NCBI GenBank assembly: GCA_963789165.1
Contig: CAWBJP010000013.1
Location: 8,345 to 72,344, forward strand
Origin: CAWBJP01 sp963789165
GTDB lineage: Bacteria; Actinomycetota; Acidimicrobiia; IMCC26256; BP-133
Direction: 5' to 3'
DNA: 64,000 nucleotides
The translations under genes were made by a program, and so were the position numbers. Below are positions 46,731 to 55,545 of the stretch, piece by piece; the first letter of the stretch is position 1; every line of letters begins with the position of its first letter. The notes beneath the pieces were generated by a model that did no database searches, had not been told where the DNA came from, and saw nothing but the letters and a program-made list of their open reading frames with translations.

Positions 46731-48584
46731 TCACAGGTAGAGCGTGACCGTCTCGCCCCGGCGGACCACCTTGCCGGGGGACGGATCCTGGCGTTTCACA
46801 GGCCGGTCGAAGCGGAATCCCACCACGTCGACCTCGAAGCCCGCCGCCTCCAGAGCACGCACCGCGTCCTCGACGTCGTCGCCCCGGACGTCGGGCACTT
46901 CGACCACGTCAGGGCCCCGGCTCACCACCACGGTGACGGCGGAATCGCGGGGAGCCTCCTCCCCCGCCACCGGGTCCTGACGGATGATCTCGCCGGCCGG
47001 AACGGAGTCGCTGAAGTCGTCGGCGCGCTGCACCCCGAGTTTCCTACCGGCCAGGCTCTCGGTGGCCTCCTGGTAGGTCTTGCCCACCACGTTGGGCACC
47101 GTCACCGGCTTCGGTCCCTGGGAGACGACCAGAGCCACACGACTGCCGGGCGACACCTCCGTCCCCTCGGCGGGGTCCTGACGGGCGACAGAGCCGGCCG
47201 GCACGCCCTCGTCGTAGTCGGAGGACACGGTCACTTCGAAGCCGGCTGCTTCCAGCGCGGTGCGCGCCTCGGGTTCGAGCCGGCCGGTGACGCCGGGCAG
47301 CGCCACGGGGGGCGGACCGGAGGAGACCACCAGCACCAGCGGGCGTCCCCGGGTCGTGAACGTGCCGGGACTCCGATCCTGGGTGATGACCACGCCGGCC
47401 GGATCGTCGGCCGTGGCGGTGCGGCGCTCCACCTTCAGCCCGGCCCCGCGGGCGGCGCTGCGCGCCTCCTCGAAGGTGCTCCCCACCAGATTGGGGACCC
47501 GCACCCGGGGCCCGGCCACCCGCCCCACGGCAAAGGCAGCGGTGGCGGCGGCCGCCACCACCAGCACGACGACCGCGAGGGGCATCAGTCGGCGCCGGTG
47601 CCGGTACGGGCGGCGATGGGGAGCCGGAGCCGGGCCCGCCGGCGCCGGCGGGCCGCCCACCGCAGCCGGCACACCGGGCTGGGGGGCGCGCAGTTCGGTC
47701 GGGTGGGGGTCGGTGCCCGCCCCGGAGGCGGCCGGGAGCCGCAGGGGAGCCGGCGCCGGGAGTCCGGCAGCGACTTCGGAAAGGGCGGCGGCGAAGGCCG
47801 CGGCATCCGGATAGCGCTCCTCGGGCGACGCCCGACCGGCCCGCTCCAGGACCGGGCCCAGGGGACCGAGCTCGGGCGGGACGGTCAGGGGCCGGTCCAC
47901 CCGGGACATCAGCGCGGAGAGGGAGGTCTCGGCCCCGAAGGGCACCTCGCCGGTCACCGCCTCGACCAGCACCAGAGCGAGGGAGTAGCAGTCGCTGCGG
48001 GCGTCGACCGTCCCCCGGACCTGCTCGGGAGCGGCGTAGCGGGCGGTGCCCATCACGACGCCGGCCGGTTCCGTCCAGCTCGCCTCGGCCAGCGCCCGGG
48101 CCAGGCCGAAGTCGGCCACCCGGACGTCGCCGTGCTCGTCGAAGAGCAGGTTGGCCGGTTTGACGTCCCGGTGGACGAGCCCGCGGGCATGGGCGTGGGC
48201 CAAGGCGGCGGCCACCTGGCGACCCACGACGGCGGCCTGGGCGGGCGTCAGGCGCTCCCCCCGGTCGAGCAGGCCCCGCAGACTCCCGCCCTCCAGGAGC
48301 TCGAGCACCATGAACGGCGTGTCGTCCTCCCCCCAGTCGTAGACGTCGACGACGCCCCGATGGTGGAGGGAGGCGGCGAGCTGGGCTTCGGCGCCGAAGC
48401 GCCGCAGGAACCCGGCGTCGTCGGCCAGGGCGGCATGTAGAACCTTGACGGCCACGCGCCGGCGCAGCCGAACATCCCAGGCCGAGTACACCCGGCCGGA
48501 GGCACCGGTCCCGATAGGGGCGACCAGACGGTAGCGGCCGGCCAGAACCCGGCCGGCCAGGTCAGCCACGCCGCTCGTACGCAT
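46731..48584 (-). CDS. PASTA-domain serine/threonine protein kinase (PknB-like)
   Basis: This 617-aa transmembrane receptor kinase has glycine loop IGTGASGRVY, Lys in RVAVKVLH, HRDVKPANL, DFG and APE motifs, all intact, in about residues 15-275. A Pro/Ala-rich juxtamembrane part, a TM helix (LMPLAVVVLVVAAAATAAFAVG) and four extracellular PASTA repeats follow (VRVPNLVG, VALPGVTG, VTVPNVVG and VEVPDVRG start the units). PASTA kinases sense peptidoglycan fragments or lipid II and control growth and division. The ATG at 48584 was chosen because the earlier open frame overlaps the divergent gene. No phosphatase or FtsW-like gene is adjacent, unlike in the usual pknB locus. Confidence 0.93.
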   Translation of the reverse strand: MRTSGVADLAGRVLAGRYRLVAPIGTGASGRVYSAWDVRLRRRVAVKVLHAALADDAGFLRRFGAEAQLAASLHHRGVVDVYDWGEDDTPFMVLELLEGGSLRGLLDRGERLTPAQAAVVGRQVAAALAHAHARGLVHRDVKPANLLFDEHGDVRVADFGLARALAEASWTEPAGVVMGTARYAAPEQVRGTVDARSDCYSLALVLVEAVTGEVPFGAETSLSALMSRVDRPLTVPPELGPLGPVLERAGRASPEERYPDAAAFAAALSEVAAGLPAPAPLRLPAASGAGTDPHPTELRAPQPGVPAAVGGPPAPAGPAPAPHRRPYRHRRRLMPLAVVVLVVAAAATAAFAVGRVAGPRVRVPNLVGSTFEEARSAARGAGLKVERRTATADDPAGVVITQDRSPGTFTTRGRPLVLVVSSGPPPVALPGVTGRLEPEARTALEAAGFEVTVSSDYDEGVPAGSVARQDPAEGTEVSPGSRVALVVSQGPKPVTVPNVVGKTYQEATESLAGRKLGVQRADDFSDSVPAGEIIRQDPVAGEEAPRDSAVTVVVSRGPDVVEVPDVRGDDVEDAVRALEAAGFEVDVVGFRFDRPVKRQDPSPGKVVRRGETVTLYL

Positions 48585-48632
48585 CGGGGTTACCCTACCG
48601 GCCGATCCCCACCGACCCCGGGCACTCACACC

Positions 48633-48966
48633 ATGACTCTTGATCTGGCTGATGAGCTGGAGCGTCTGATCGAACAGGACGCCGTGTGGGACACCGGCGG
48701 ACTCAGCCGCTGCCGCGCAGCGCCTGGCGGTGGGTCCGGAGGAACCGGCGGCAAGCCTGGCCCGGTGCTTCTCCGGCCTCCAGCAGCGCCTGGACGACGT
48801 TCCCGTGGACGACCGGATGCGACGCAACCTTGAAGGCGTCCTCTACCCCCGTCTGTGGAAGGTGATCGAGGCCCTGCGCGACGGCCTGCCCCCGGGGGAG
48901 ATGCTCAACCGGGTCCGGGCCCTCGACCGCCGCCTCACCGAGCTTCTCGACGGCGACCGGTCCTAA
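48633..48966 (+). CDS. Hypothetical protein, about 110 aa, frameshifted
   Basis: I do not recognise this protein. It starts MTLDLADELERLIEQDAVWD at ATG 48633. At 48707-48708 one extra C shifts the frame; beyond it the sequence continues as AAAQRLAVGPEEPAASLARC, then RMRRNLEGVLYPRLWKVIEALRDGL and LNRVRALDRRLTELLDGD, clearly helical and acidic. Removing one base gives one coherent 110-aa protein. It has no signal peptide. It is divergent from the PASTA kinase (48 bases between starts) and followed by two small membrane-protein genes. A regulatory partner for the kinase is possible but unsupported. Confidence 0.62.
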
Positions 48967-48998
48967 GGCGCCACGGGACCTCGGCTACCTTCAAAGTT

Positions 48999-49334
48999 GT
49001 GGACCGCCGCTGGATCATTCCCGTGGCCGCCGGGCTGCTGGCGGTGGAGAACGTGGCCGTGCTCACCGGACTGCTCTTCGACCACTCGGCGCCGGCGGGC
49101 GTGATCGCCGCCCTGTTCCTCAAGTTCCCTCTGTGCATCGCCCTGCTGCGGATGCGGGTGGCGGCCGTGGCCGTGCTCATCGGCTGGGAGAGCATCACCA
49201 TGGGGGTGGCGCTGGTCAACACCTCCCTCAGCCCGGCCGGCCAGGTGGCCCTGTTCTGCTCGGCCATGGTCGGCTCCTCGCTCCTGGCCCTGTCCCTCCC
49301 GCTCTACGCCCCCGACCGGCCCGGCCTCGGATGA
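48999..49334 (+). CDS. Small polytopic membrane protein
   Basis: This 111-aa protein has about three or four hydrophobic helices (WIIPVAAGLLAVENVAVL, GVIAALFLKFPLCIALL, AVAVLIGWESITMGVALV, VALFCSAMVGSSLLALSL). The GTG at 48999 gives VDRRWIIPVAAG; no strong ribosome binding site is visible. Its stop overlaps the next start by four bases (ATGA), so the two are translated together. The function is unknown. Confidence 0.68.
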   Translation: MDRRWIIPVAAGLLAVENVAVLTGLLFDHSAPAGVIAALFLKFPLCIALLRMRVAAVAVLIGWESITMGVALVNTSLSPAGQVALFCSAMVGSSLLALSLPLYAPDRPGLG

Positions 49335-49783
49335 CGGCGCCGCTGCGGCCCTTGCCCTCGGGGACTACGGCGCCCCGCCGGCGCCTGAGCCTCCAGACCG
49401 TGCTCCTGGCCGTGGCCGGCGTGGTGGCGGTCAACCTGCTCGTGGCGGCGACCATCATCGGCGGGAGGGAGGAGGGGCCGGAACTGCCGTCCACCATCGA
49501 GTCGGTCATCCCCACCCCCGGTGCCGGAATCCTGGCCCAGGACGACGTGGGGGCCGACCTGCTCGACACCTACACCGGTGTGCTGCTGATCGACGGGGTC
49601 GAACTCCCCGAGGATCAACTCCGCATCAACCTCCCCCTCGGTGAGGTGGGATTCCGACCCGGCCCGGGCAAGGACATCACCCGTCTCGAGGAGGGCCTGC
49701 ACTCGGCCACCATCGTCTACTGGCCACAGGACCGCAGCCGGGACGAGGCCAAGTCCTTCACCTGGTCGTTCCGGGCCCACTGA
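49331..49783 (+). CDS. Single-pass membrane protein with extracytoplasmic domain
   Basis: This 150-aa protein has a basic N-terminus and one TM helix (about 19-44, LQTVLLAVAGVVAVNLLVAATII), then an extracytoplasmic domain that is beta-like in pattern (TYTGVLLIDGVELPEDQLRI, then GLHSATIVYWPQ and KSFTWSFRAH). The ATG overlaps the upstream stop (ATGA). No family recognised. The three-gene plus-strand set 48633-49783 runs away from the PASTA kinase. Confidence 0.68.
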   Translation: MTAPLRPLPSGTTAPRRRLSLQTVLLAVAGVVAVNLLVAATIIGGREEGPELPSTIESVIPTPGAGILAQDDVGADLLDTYTGVLLIDGVELPEDQLRINLPLGEVGFRPGPGKDITRLEEGLHSATIVYWPQDRSRDEAKSFTWSFRAH

Positions 49784-49867
49784 GGATCCAAGAAAAGGCG
49801 CAGTGAAGGGGTTGGGGCTCGAGCCGCGCGGCATGTCTGCCTGGCTGGTGTCAGCGGGGCCCGGAGT

Positions 49868-49921
49868 TTTTGGTGACAGATAGAACCGACAGGTGGCGAA
49901 ATCTGTCACCAAAAGATTTTT
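49868..49921 (+). terminator. 14-bp inverted repeat with T-run between convergent genes
   Basis: TTTTGGTGACAGAT (49868-49881) and its exact reverse complement (49901-49914) are separated by 19 bases, then a run ATTTTTT follows. It lies between the membrane-protein gene and ligA, which converge. Read on the plus strand it is terminator-like. Its AT-rich arms are unlike the surrounding DNA, and paired transposon ends are an alternative. Confidence 0.55.
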
Positions 49922-49999
49922 TGGCCACCCGGAAGCACTGTTCGGAAGTACGCCCCCAGCGCCCGCTCCCGCAACCCGTTCATGGCGTCTTTGTCGTTG

Positions 50000-52030
50000 C
50001 TACTTCTCGAGCAGGGCGCGCAGGCCGTCCTCATCGAGGACGGGGACGCCGAGGGCAGCGGCCTTGTCGAGCTTGGAGCCGGGGCTGTCCCCCGCCACCA
50101 CGTAAGCCGTCTTCTTCGACACGCTGCCCGTCACCTTCCCCCCGGCCGCCTCGATGGCGGCTTGCGCTTCGTCGCGGGTCATGCCGGCCAGGGTGCCGGT
50201 GAGGACGAAGGTGAGCCCGGCCAGGGCCGGTGCTCCGCCGCCGGCCGTCGCGGGCCGTTCGGGCCCCTTCAGGTTGACCCCGGACGTCCGCAGCTTCTCT
50301 ACCACCTCCCGATTGCGGTCCTCGGCGAAGAACTGCTGCACGCTCTCGGCGATGATCGGGCCGATCCCCTCCACCGCCACCAGGTCCTCGACACTGGCCC
50401 CGGCGATGTGGTCGATATGGCCGAGTTCGGCGGCCAGGGCCACGGCGGCGGTGGGACCGACGTGGCGGATGCCCAGCCCGACCAGCACCTTGGCCAAGGG
50501 CCGGGACTTCGATGCCTCGATGGCCCCCACCAGGTTGTCGGCCGACTTGTCGGCGAAGCGCTCCAGGTCGAGGAACGTCGCCTTGGACAGGGAGTAGATG
50601 TCGGCCGCGTCGACGACCAGATCCCGCCGGCACAGCTGGACCACCAGCTTCTCGCCCAGTCCCTCAATGTCCATCGCCCCCCGGGAGGCGAAGTGCAGGA
50701 TGCGCTGCACCCGCTGGGCCGGACACTCGAGGTTGACGCAGTAGCGGTCCGCCTCCCCCTCCAGGCGGACCAGCGGGCCGTCGCACTCGGGACAGCCGGC
50801 GGGGAAGGTCCACGGCACCGCGCCCGGCGGCCGGAGGGTGGGGACGGGGGCCATCACCTGAGGGATGACGTCGCCCGCTTTGCGGACCACCACGGTGTCG
50901 CCCTCCCGGATGTCCTTGCGGGCCACCTCGTCCTCGTTGTGGAGGGTGGCCCGGGCCACCGTGGATCCACCCACGAAGACCGGCTCGAGCTCGGCGAAGG
51001 GCGTCGCCCGGCCGGTGCGCCCGATGGACACGAAGATCTGGTGGAGGACGGTGGTCTTCTCCTCCGGGGGGAACTTGAAGGCGATGGCCCACCGGGGGGC
51101 CTTGCTGGTGGCGCCGAGGCGCCGGCGCTGCTCGAGGTCGTCGACCTTGACCACGGCTCCGTCGACGTCGTAGCCGAGGTCGTGACGGTGCTCGAGCATG
51201 GAGGCGGCGAACCCGTGGACCCCTTCCAGGTCGGTGAAGCGCTCCGCCTGCTCGTTGACCGGTAGGCCCGCCTCCGCCAGCCACTCCAGCGTCTCCCAGT
51301 GCGTGGCCAGGGGACGGCCGCCCTCCCGGGCCCCGAAGCCGTAGACGGAAAGCGACAGGTTGCGGCTGGCGGTCACGGCCGGGTCGAGTTGGCGCAGGGC
51401 GCCGGCGGCGGCGTTCCTGGGATTGACGAAGAGCCTCTTCTCCGCTTCCGCCTGACGCCGGTTGAGCTCCTCGAAGGCGGCCAGGCGCATGAACACCTCG
51501 CCCCGCACCTCCAGGACCGAGGGCGGGTCGGCCAGCGCCAGGCGCCGGGGCACGGCGTCGATGGTGAGGACGTTGGCGGTGACGTCTTCGCCGGTCACGC
51601 CGTCGCCCCGGGTGGCGGCCCGGATCAGGAGCCCGTCCTCGTAGGTGATGGACACGGCCAGCCCGTCGAGCTTCGCTTCCCCCACGAAGGCGACCGGCTC
51701 GGGCACCAGGCGCTCCAGGCGCTTACCCCAGGCGAGCAGGTCGGAAAGGTCGAAGGCATTGTCCAGCGACAGCATGGGCACCAGGTGGGTGACCGGGCTG
51801 AAGGTGACCGGACTGTCGGGAGATGGCGCCGCCCCGCCCGGCCGGCGGGTGGGCGAGTCGTCGGTGACCAGCTCGGGATGGTCGGCCTCGATGCGGGCGA
51901 GCTCGCGGACCAGATCGTCGTACTCGGCGTCGGAGACCTCGGGGTCGTCGAGCTCGTAGTACCGCTGGTTGTGGTGGGCGATGTGCGCCCGCAGCTCGTC
52001 GGCCCGGGCCGTGGCGTCGTCTCCGGCCAT
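50000..52030 (-). CDS. ligA: NAD-dependent DNA ligase
   Basis: LigA seals nicks in duplex DNA during replication and repair using NAD. The product is 676 aa from ATG 52030 (a GTG at 52036 would add two residues). Domains in order: Ia (HHNQRYYELDDPEVSDAEYDDL), adenylation with catalytic Lys120 in AKLDG, SIGRTGRATPFAELEPV, OB fold, zinc finger (CPEC and the later CVNLECPAQ), helix-hairpin-helix repeats (GIRHVGPTAA) and a C-terminal BRCT domain (LAGLTFVLTGTLAGMTRDEA). All parts are intact. Genes upstream and downstream on this strand are not obviously cotranscribed. Confidence 0.97.
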   Translation of the reverse strand: MAGDDATARADELRAHIAHHNQRYYELDDPEVSDAEYDDLVRELARIEADHPELVTDDSPTRRPGGAAPSPDSPVTFSPVTHLVPMLSLDNAFDLSDLLAWGKRLERLVPEPVAFVGEAKLDGLAVSITYEDGLLIRAATRGDGVTGEDVTANVLTIDAVPRRLALADPPSVLEVRGEVFMRLAAFEELNRRQAEAEKRLFVNPRNAAAGALRQLDPAVTASRNLSLSVYGFGAREGGRPLATHWETLEWLAEAGLPVNEQAERFTDLEGVHGFAASMLEHRHDLGYDVDGAVVKVDDLEQRRRLGATSKAPRWAIAFKFPPEEKTTVLHQIFVSIGRTGRATPFAELEPVFVGGSTVARATLHNEDEVARKDIREGDTVVVRKAGDVIPQVMAPVPTLRPPGAVPWTFPAGCPECDGPLVRLEGEADRYCVNLECPAQRVQRILHFASRGAMDIEGLGEKLVVQLCRRDLVVDAADIYSLSKATFLDLERFADKSADNLVGAIEASKSRPLAKVLVGLGIRHVGPTAAVALAAELGHIDHIAGASVEDLVAVEGIGPIIAESVQQFFAEDRNREVVEKLRTSGVNLKGPERPATAGGGAPALAGLTFVLTGTLAGMTRDEAQAAIEAAGGKVTGSVSKKTAYVVAGDSPGSKLDKAAALGVPVLDEDGLRALLEK

Positions 52031-52060
52031 CACCACGAGCGTAACGACTGGAGGTGACGG

Positions 52061-52903
52061 TCAGCGGCGCCGCTTCCGGTAGTCGGTCTCCTGCACGGTC
52101 CACTGGTCGTCCTGGGTCACGCGGGTCAGGTCACCGTCCCAACTGGCGGGCTGATAACCCTTGGGCTCCACCTCGCGGTCGTCCCCGGCCCGGCCCCCGC
52201 CCTCCACGACTTCCTCGGCCGGTTTCCCGTCCTGGTAGAAGGCGTAGATCCGGGAACGGGCGCCGTTCGACTTGAAGCGGACGAAGACCCTCTCGGGCCC
52301 GTCATCCACCACCACGACGTCGTAACCCCGATTGGGGCGCGCCCACAACAGCTTGACCTTGCCCCCCTCGTAGCGGACCGCGGCCGTCCCTCCCCGGCTG
52401 GAGATGGTGTGCGTCTCACCTCGGGACGGGGCGGTGGTCGTGGTGGTGGGTTTGGGCTCCTGCTTCGTGGGTGCAGGCGGCGACGGGGGCGTGGCGGCCG
52501 GCGACGTGGGAGGAGGCGCGGCCGTCGTTGGCGGGGCGGGAGCCGTGGTGGTGGTGGCGAGAGGGCCGGCCGGCACCCCCGAGCGAGGGGGCGCACTCGC
52601 TGGGGGCGTCGGGACCGGCTTTGACACCGGGTCAGGGAGGGGCGGGGCCGACCCGATGTCGGTTGAGGCCGGGGGTGCGGCGATTGCCGGCGCCGCGGAG
52701 GCCTCGGGCGTCTCCGCGGTGTTCGCGGCCGAAAGGGCCTCGAGCACTTCGGGCCGGGAGAGCGGAGCGATCCGCAAGCCGGTGATGCCGGACGTGACCA
52801 GCTGGACCCCGGACAAGCCGAGGAGAACCCCGGTAGAGGTTCCTAGCGCCCAACTGAGCGCGAGGGCACGACGCACCACCACATTCTGTGGGTGACGCGC
52901 CAC
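52061..52903 (-). CDS. Membrane-anchored protein with Pro/Thr-rich spacer
   Basis: This 280-aa protein has one N-terminal TM helix (about 13-42, LALSWALGTSTGVLLGLSG), a long Ala/Pro/Thr-rich spacer (about 65-160) and a small C-terminal domain with ISSRGGTAAVRYEGGKVKLLW and PERVFVRFKSNGARSRIYAFYQDG. It is predicted to sit outside the membrane. The domain fold looks beta-rich, but I recognise no family. The start is GTG 52903, though a nearer GTG (about 52876) is possible. It is divergent from the two-component system and so may be its target. Confidence 0.7.
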   Translation of the reverse strand: MARHPQNVVVRRALALSWALGTSTGVLLGLSGVQLVTSGITGLRIAPLSRPEVLEALSAANTAETPEASAAPAIAAPPASTDIGSAPPLPDPVSKPVPTPPASAPPRSGVPAGPLATTTTAPAPPTTAAPPPTSPAATPPSPPAPTKQEPKPTTTTTAPSRGETHTISSRGGTAAVRYEGGKVKLLWARPNRGYDVVVVDDGPERVFVRFKSNGARSRIYAFYQDGKPAEEVVEGGGRAGDDREVEPKGYQPASWDGDLTRVTQDDQWTVQETDYRKRRR

Positions 52904-52913
52904 TCTCAGAGTG
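52901..52913. promoter_or_regulatory. Palindrome in divergent intergenic region before the response regulator
   Basis: CACTCT-C-AGAGTG is a perfect palindrome with one central base, overlapping the annotated start of the membrane-anchored gene. It is followed by an AT-rich stretch (TGTAATGTTAAATC) that could hold promoters. It is a candidate operator for the adjacent OmpR-type regulator. Confidence 0.35.
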
Positions 52914-52965
52914 AATGTAATGTTAAATCAACCTCAAAGGCCGCTCGAAGGTGGACTATGGGACC

Positions 52966-53649
52966 GTGGCGTCAATCGCGTTGATCGAGGATGACCAGAG
53001 GATCCGGGCCGCCCTGGTGCGGGCCCTGGCCGAGCGGGGACACACCGTGCAGGCGGCCTCCCGGGCCATGGAGGGCCTCTCCCAGGTCCTGGAATGGCGG
53101 CCGGACGTCGTCGTCCTCGACCTCGGGCTGCCCGACCTCGACGGCTCCGAGCTGCTCAAGATGATCCGGGCCGTGAGCCCCGTGCCGGTCATCGTCGCCA
53201 CCGCCCGGGACGACGAGGCCGAGATCGTCCGCCTTCTGGACCGGGGCGCCGACGACTACCTGACCAAGCCTTTCTCCGCCGACCAGCTCGACGCCCGCAT
53301 CCGGGCCGTGTTGCGGCGGGCCTCCGCCGCTCCCGAACCCGACGCCATCGCGGTGGGCGAGCTCAGCATCGACCGGGCCACCCGGGAGGCGAGCCTGGCC
53401 GGCGAGACGCTCGATCTGACCCGGCTCGAGTTCGACCTGCTCTGGTACCTGGCCCGCCGGCAGGGAACCGTGGTGTCCAAGCGGGACCTGGTGGGCGAGG
53501 TTTGGCGCCAGCCCTACGGTGGGGCCGACCGGACGGTGGACGTGCACCTGTCGTGGCTGCGCCGCAAGCTGGGGGAGACGGCGGCCGAGCCCCGTTACCT
53601 CCACACCGTGCGGGGCGTCGGGGTGAAGCTGGTCGACCCGTCCGCCTAG
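52966..53649 (+). CDS. OmpR/PhoB-family response regulator
   Basis: This 227-aa DNA-binding response regulator has a receiver domain with acidic pocket IEDD (residues 7-10), phosphorylation site Asp52 (VVVLDLGLPDLDG), Thr/Ala switch ATARD and Lys101 (LTKPFS). The C-terminal winged helix reads LTRLEFDLLWYLARRQGTVV, then RTVDVHLSWLRRKLGE and YLHTVRGVGVKL. GTG 52966 gives the usual short N-terminus (MASIALIEDD); GTG 52951 would add five residues. The histidine kinase gene follows after 33 bases, so the two form one system. Confidence 0.92.
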   Translation: MASIALIEDDQRIRAALVRALAERGHTVQAASRAMEGLSQVLEWRPDVVVLDLGLPDLDGSELLKMIRAVSPVPVIVATARDDEAEIVRLLDRGADDYLTKPFSADQLDARIRAVLRRASAAPEPDAIAVGELSIDRATREASLAGETLDLTRLEFDLLWYLARRQGTVVSKRDLVGEVWRQPYGGADRTVDVHLSWLRRKLGETAAEPRYLHTVRGVGVKLVDPSA

Positions 53650-53682
53650 TGATGGTCCACTCTTGGGTCCCGTAGGCCTCCC

Positions 53683-54981
53683 ATGAGGCGCCGGCTCGTC
53701 GTGCTGGCGGCCGCCAACACGGTGATGGTGGCCCTCGCCTTCCTGATTCCGCTGGCCGTCCTGGTGCGCACCCTGGCCCGGGACCGGGCCCTCAACGCGG
53801 CCGAGCTCGAGGCCCAGTCGCTGGCCCCCGCCCTGTCCCTGACCCGGGACCCGGCCGCGCTGGAGGTGGCGGTGCTGGCCACCAACGCCGGTGCCGCCGG
53901 GCGCCTGGTCATCTTCTTGCCCAACGGAACCCGGGTGGGCAAGCCGCAGTCCGTGGTCGCCGGCCGGTCCAGCGAAGCCAGCCTGGCCCTGGCCCGCCGG
54001 GGCCGGGCGTTCTCCGGCGCTATCCCGAGCGGGGCGGAGGTGCTGGTGCCCGTGGCCCTGGCCCGGTCCGAAACGGCCGTGGTGCGCGTCTACGTCCCGA
54101 ACTCACTGCTGCGCCGGGGGGTGACCTCGGCCTGGCTCCTGGAGCTGGCTGTCGGCATGGCCCTGGTGGCGCTGGCCGTCCTGCTGGCCGACCGGATGGC
54201 CCGCACGATCGTGCGGCCCGTCCGGGCCCTGGCCGGCGCCGCCCAGCAGCTGGGCGAGGGCGACCTGACCGTGCGCATCGAACCCGAGGGCCCGCCCGAG
54301 ATCGCTCAGGCGGCGGTGGCGTTCAACTTCCTGGGCCGCCGGGTCGGGGAGCTGCTGGCCACCGAGCGGGAGATGGTGGCCGACCTCTCCCACCGGCTCC
54401 GCACGCCGCTGACCGCGCTGCGCCTCGACGCCGAAGGGGTGGCCGATCCCGAAGACGCCCGCCGGCTGTCCGAGGACGTCGACGAGCTGGAACGGGCGGT
54501 GGACGCCGTGATCCGCCAGGCCCGCCGCCCGATTCGCTCGGAGATCGGTCCGCTGGCCAACCCGGTCGTCGTGGCCCGGGCCCGGGCCGAGTTCTGGGCC
54601 CCCCTGGCCGAGGACCAGGGCCGGGAATGGGCGCTGGAGGTGAATGGCGAGGGCACGATCGTGGCCGTCTCCACCGAGGAGCTGGAGGCGGCCCTCGACG
54701 CCCTGCTCGGGAACGTCTTCATCCACACGCCCGAGGGCACCGCTTTCCGGCTGCTCGTGTTCCCCCGGCCCGGCGGCGGCGTCCGCCTGGCCGTCGAGGA
54801 TGACGGTCCCGGCGTCTCCGGCGACCTGGTGGCCCGGGGTGCGAGTGGTGCCGGTTCAACCGGGCTGGGCCTCGACATCGCCCGCCGCACCGCCGAAGCG
54901 GCCGGCGGCTCACTGCGCATCAGCAGCGGCCCCCGCGGCGGGGCCCGGATCGAACTCGATCTCCCTCCCGCCCGCACCTGA
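53683..54981 (+). CDS. Sensor histidine kinase
   Basis: This 432-aa membrane kinase pairs with the upstream regulator. It has two TM helices (about 5-28 and 150-172) flanking an extracytoplasmic sensor domain of about 120 residues, a HAMP domain (RPVRALAGAAQQLGEGDL), a dimerisation/phosphoacceptor segment with His237 (DLSHRLRTPLTALR) and an ATPase domain with N box LLGNVFIHT, G1 DDGPG and G2 GSTGLGL. The N box is slightly divergent (NVFIHT rather than NAIKYT). The signal sensed is unknown. Confidence 0.93.
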   Translation: MRRRLVVLAAANTVMVALAFLIPLAVLVRTLARDRALNAAELEAQSLAPALSLTRDPAALEVAVLATNAGAAGRLVIFLPNGTRVGKPQSVVAGRSSEASLALARRGRAFSGAIPSGAEVLVPVALARSETAVVRVYVPNSLLRRGVTSAWLLELAVGMALVALAVLLADRMARTIVRPVRALAGAAQQLGEGDLTVRIEPEGPPEIAQAAVAFNFLGRRVGELLATEREMVADLSHRLRTPLTALRLDAEGVADPEDARRLSEDVDELERAVDAVIRQARRPIRSEIGPLANPVVVARARAEFWAPLAEDQGREWALEVNGEGTIVAVSTEELEAALDALLGNVFIHTPEGTAFRLLVFPRPGGGVRLAVEDDGPGVSGDLVARGASGAGSTGLGLDIARRTAEAAGGSLRISSGPRGGARIELDLPPART

Positions 54982-55183
54982 CCCCCCGGGGGTGAGGGGG
55001 TGTCCTCCAAAATCGAAAGACTGTCAGTCAAAGGTAAGGCGGGCTTCAGCCGTCCTTCATGACACTGACCCTGGGCCGACATGCCGGCGGGGTTCCATGG
55101 TGGCTGTGGATTGCCGGGCCGCCGGCAGGGGTACGCGGACCCCCCGTTGTGCCCGGGCCCGCCCTACCGAGGAGGTGATACCC

Positions 55184-55507
55184 GTGCCGAACGCGCTCGT
55201 TACCGGCGCTCCTGAATGGGTGCCCCATGTCGCCATCGCCTTGAAGTCGGAGGGCTTCGACATCCTGTCTGCCGGAGATGAAGCACCGCTGGTCCCCGGC
55301 TCGGTGGACTGCTACGTGCACGTCTCCGACGCCCGCGGAGTGCAGGCCACGGTGGTGGGAGATGCCCGCCCACCGTCGGAGATCGCCGCCCTGGCCCGGC
55401 CCAACGGCCACCACCGGTCCTGGCGCTCCTACCTGGACGAGGACCCGGACCTGGGCTTCGCCGACTGGCGCGACGAGGTGCTCTGCATCACCAGCACGAC
55501 GGGTTGA
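55184..55507 (+). CDS. Hypothetical 107-aa protein
   Basis: I do not recognise this gene, but it is well supported: the GTG at 55184 is preceded by AGGAGGTGAT, a nearly full-length Shine-Dalgarno sequence. The first half (NALVTGAPEWVPHVAIALKS) resembles the opening beta-alpha of a Rossmann fold without a glycine-rich loop. The rest (YVHVSDARGVQATVVGD, SWRSYLDEDPDLGFADWRDE) is soluble and acidic. It may be a small partner protein. About 200 noncoding bases lie between it and the kinase gene, and its neighbour downstream is on the other strand. Confidence 0.68.
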   Translation: MPNALVTGAPEWVPHVAIALKSEGFDILSAGDEAPLVPGSVDCYVHVSDARGVQATVVGDARPPSEIAALARPNGHHRSWRSYLDEDPDLGFADWRDEVLCITSTTG

Positions 55508-55545
55508 CCGCCGTCCTTCGGGGACACCCCGAGCCCGGGCGGGCC

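Noticed and set aside
50031..50633. Other minus-strand frames inside ligA
   Set aside because: They are alternative frames of an intact, fully recognisable ligase.
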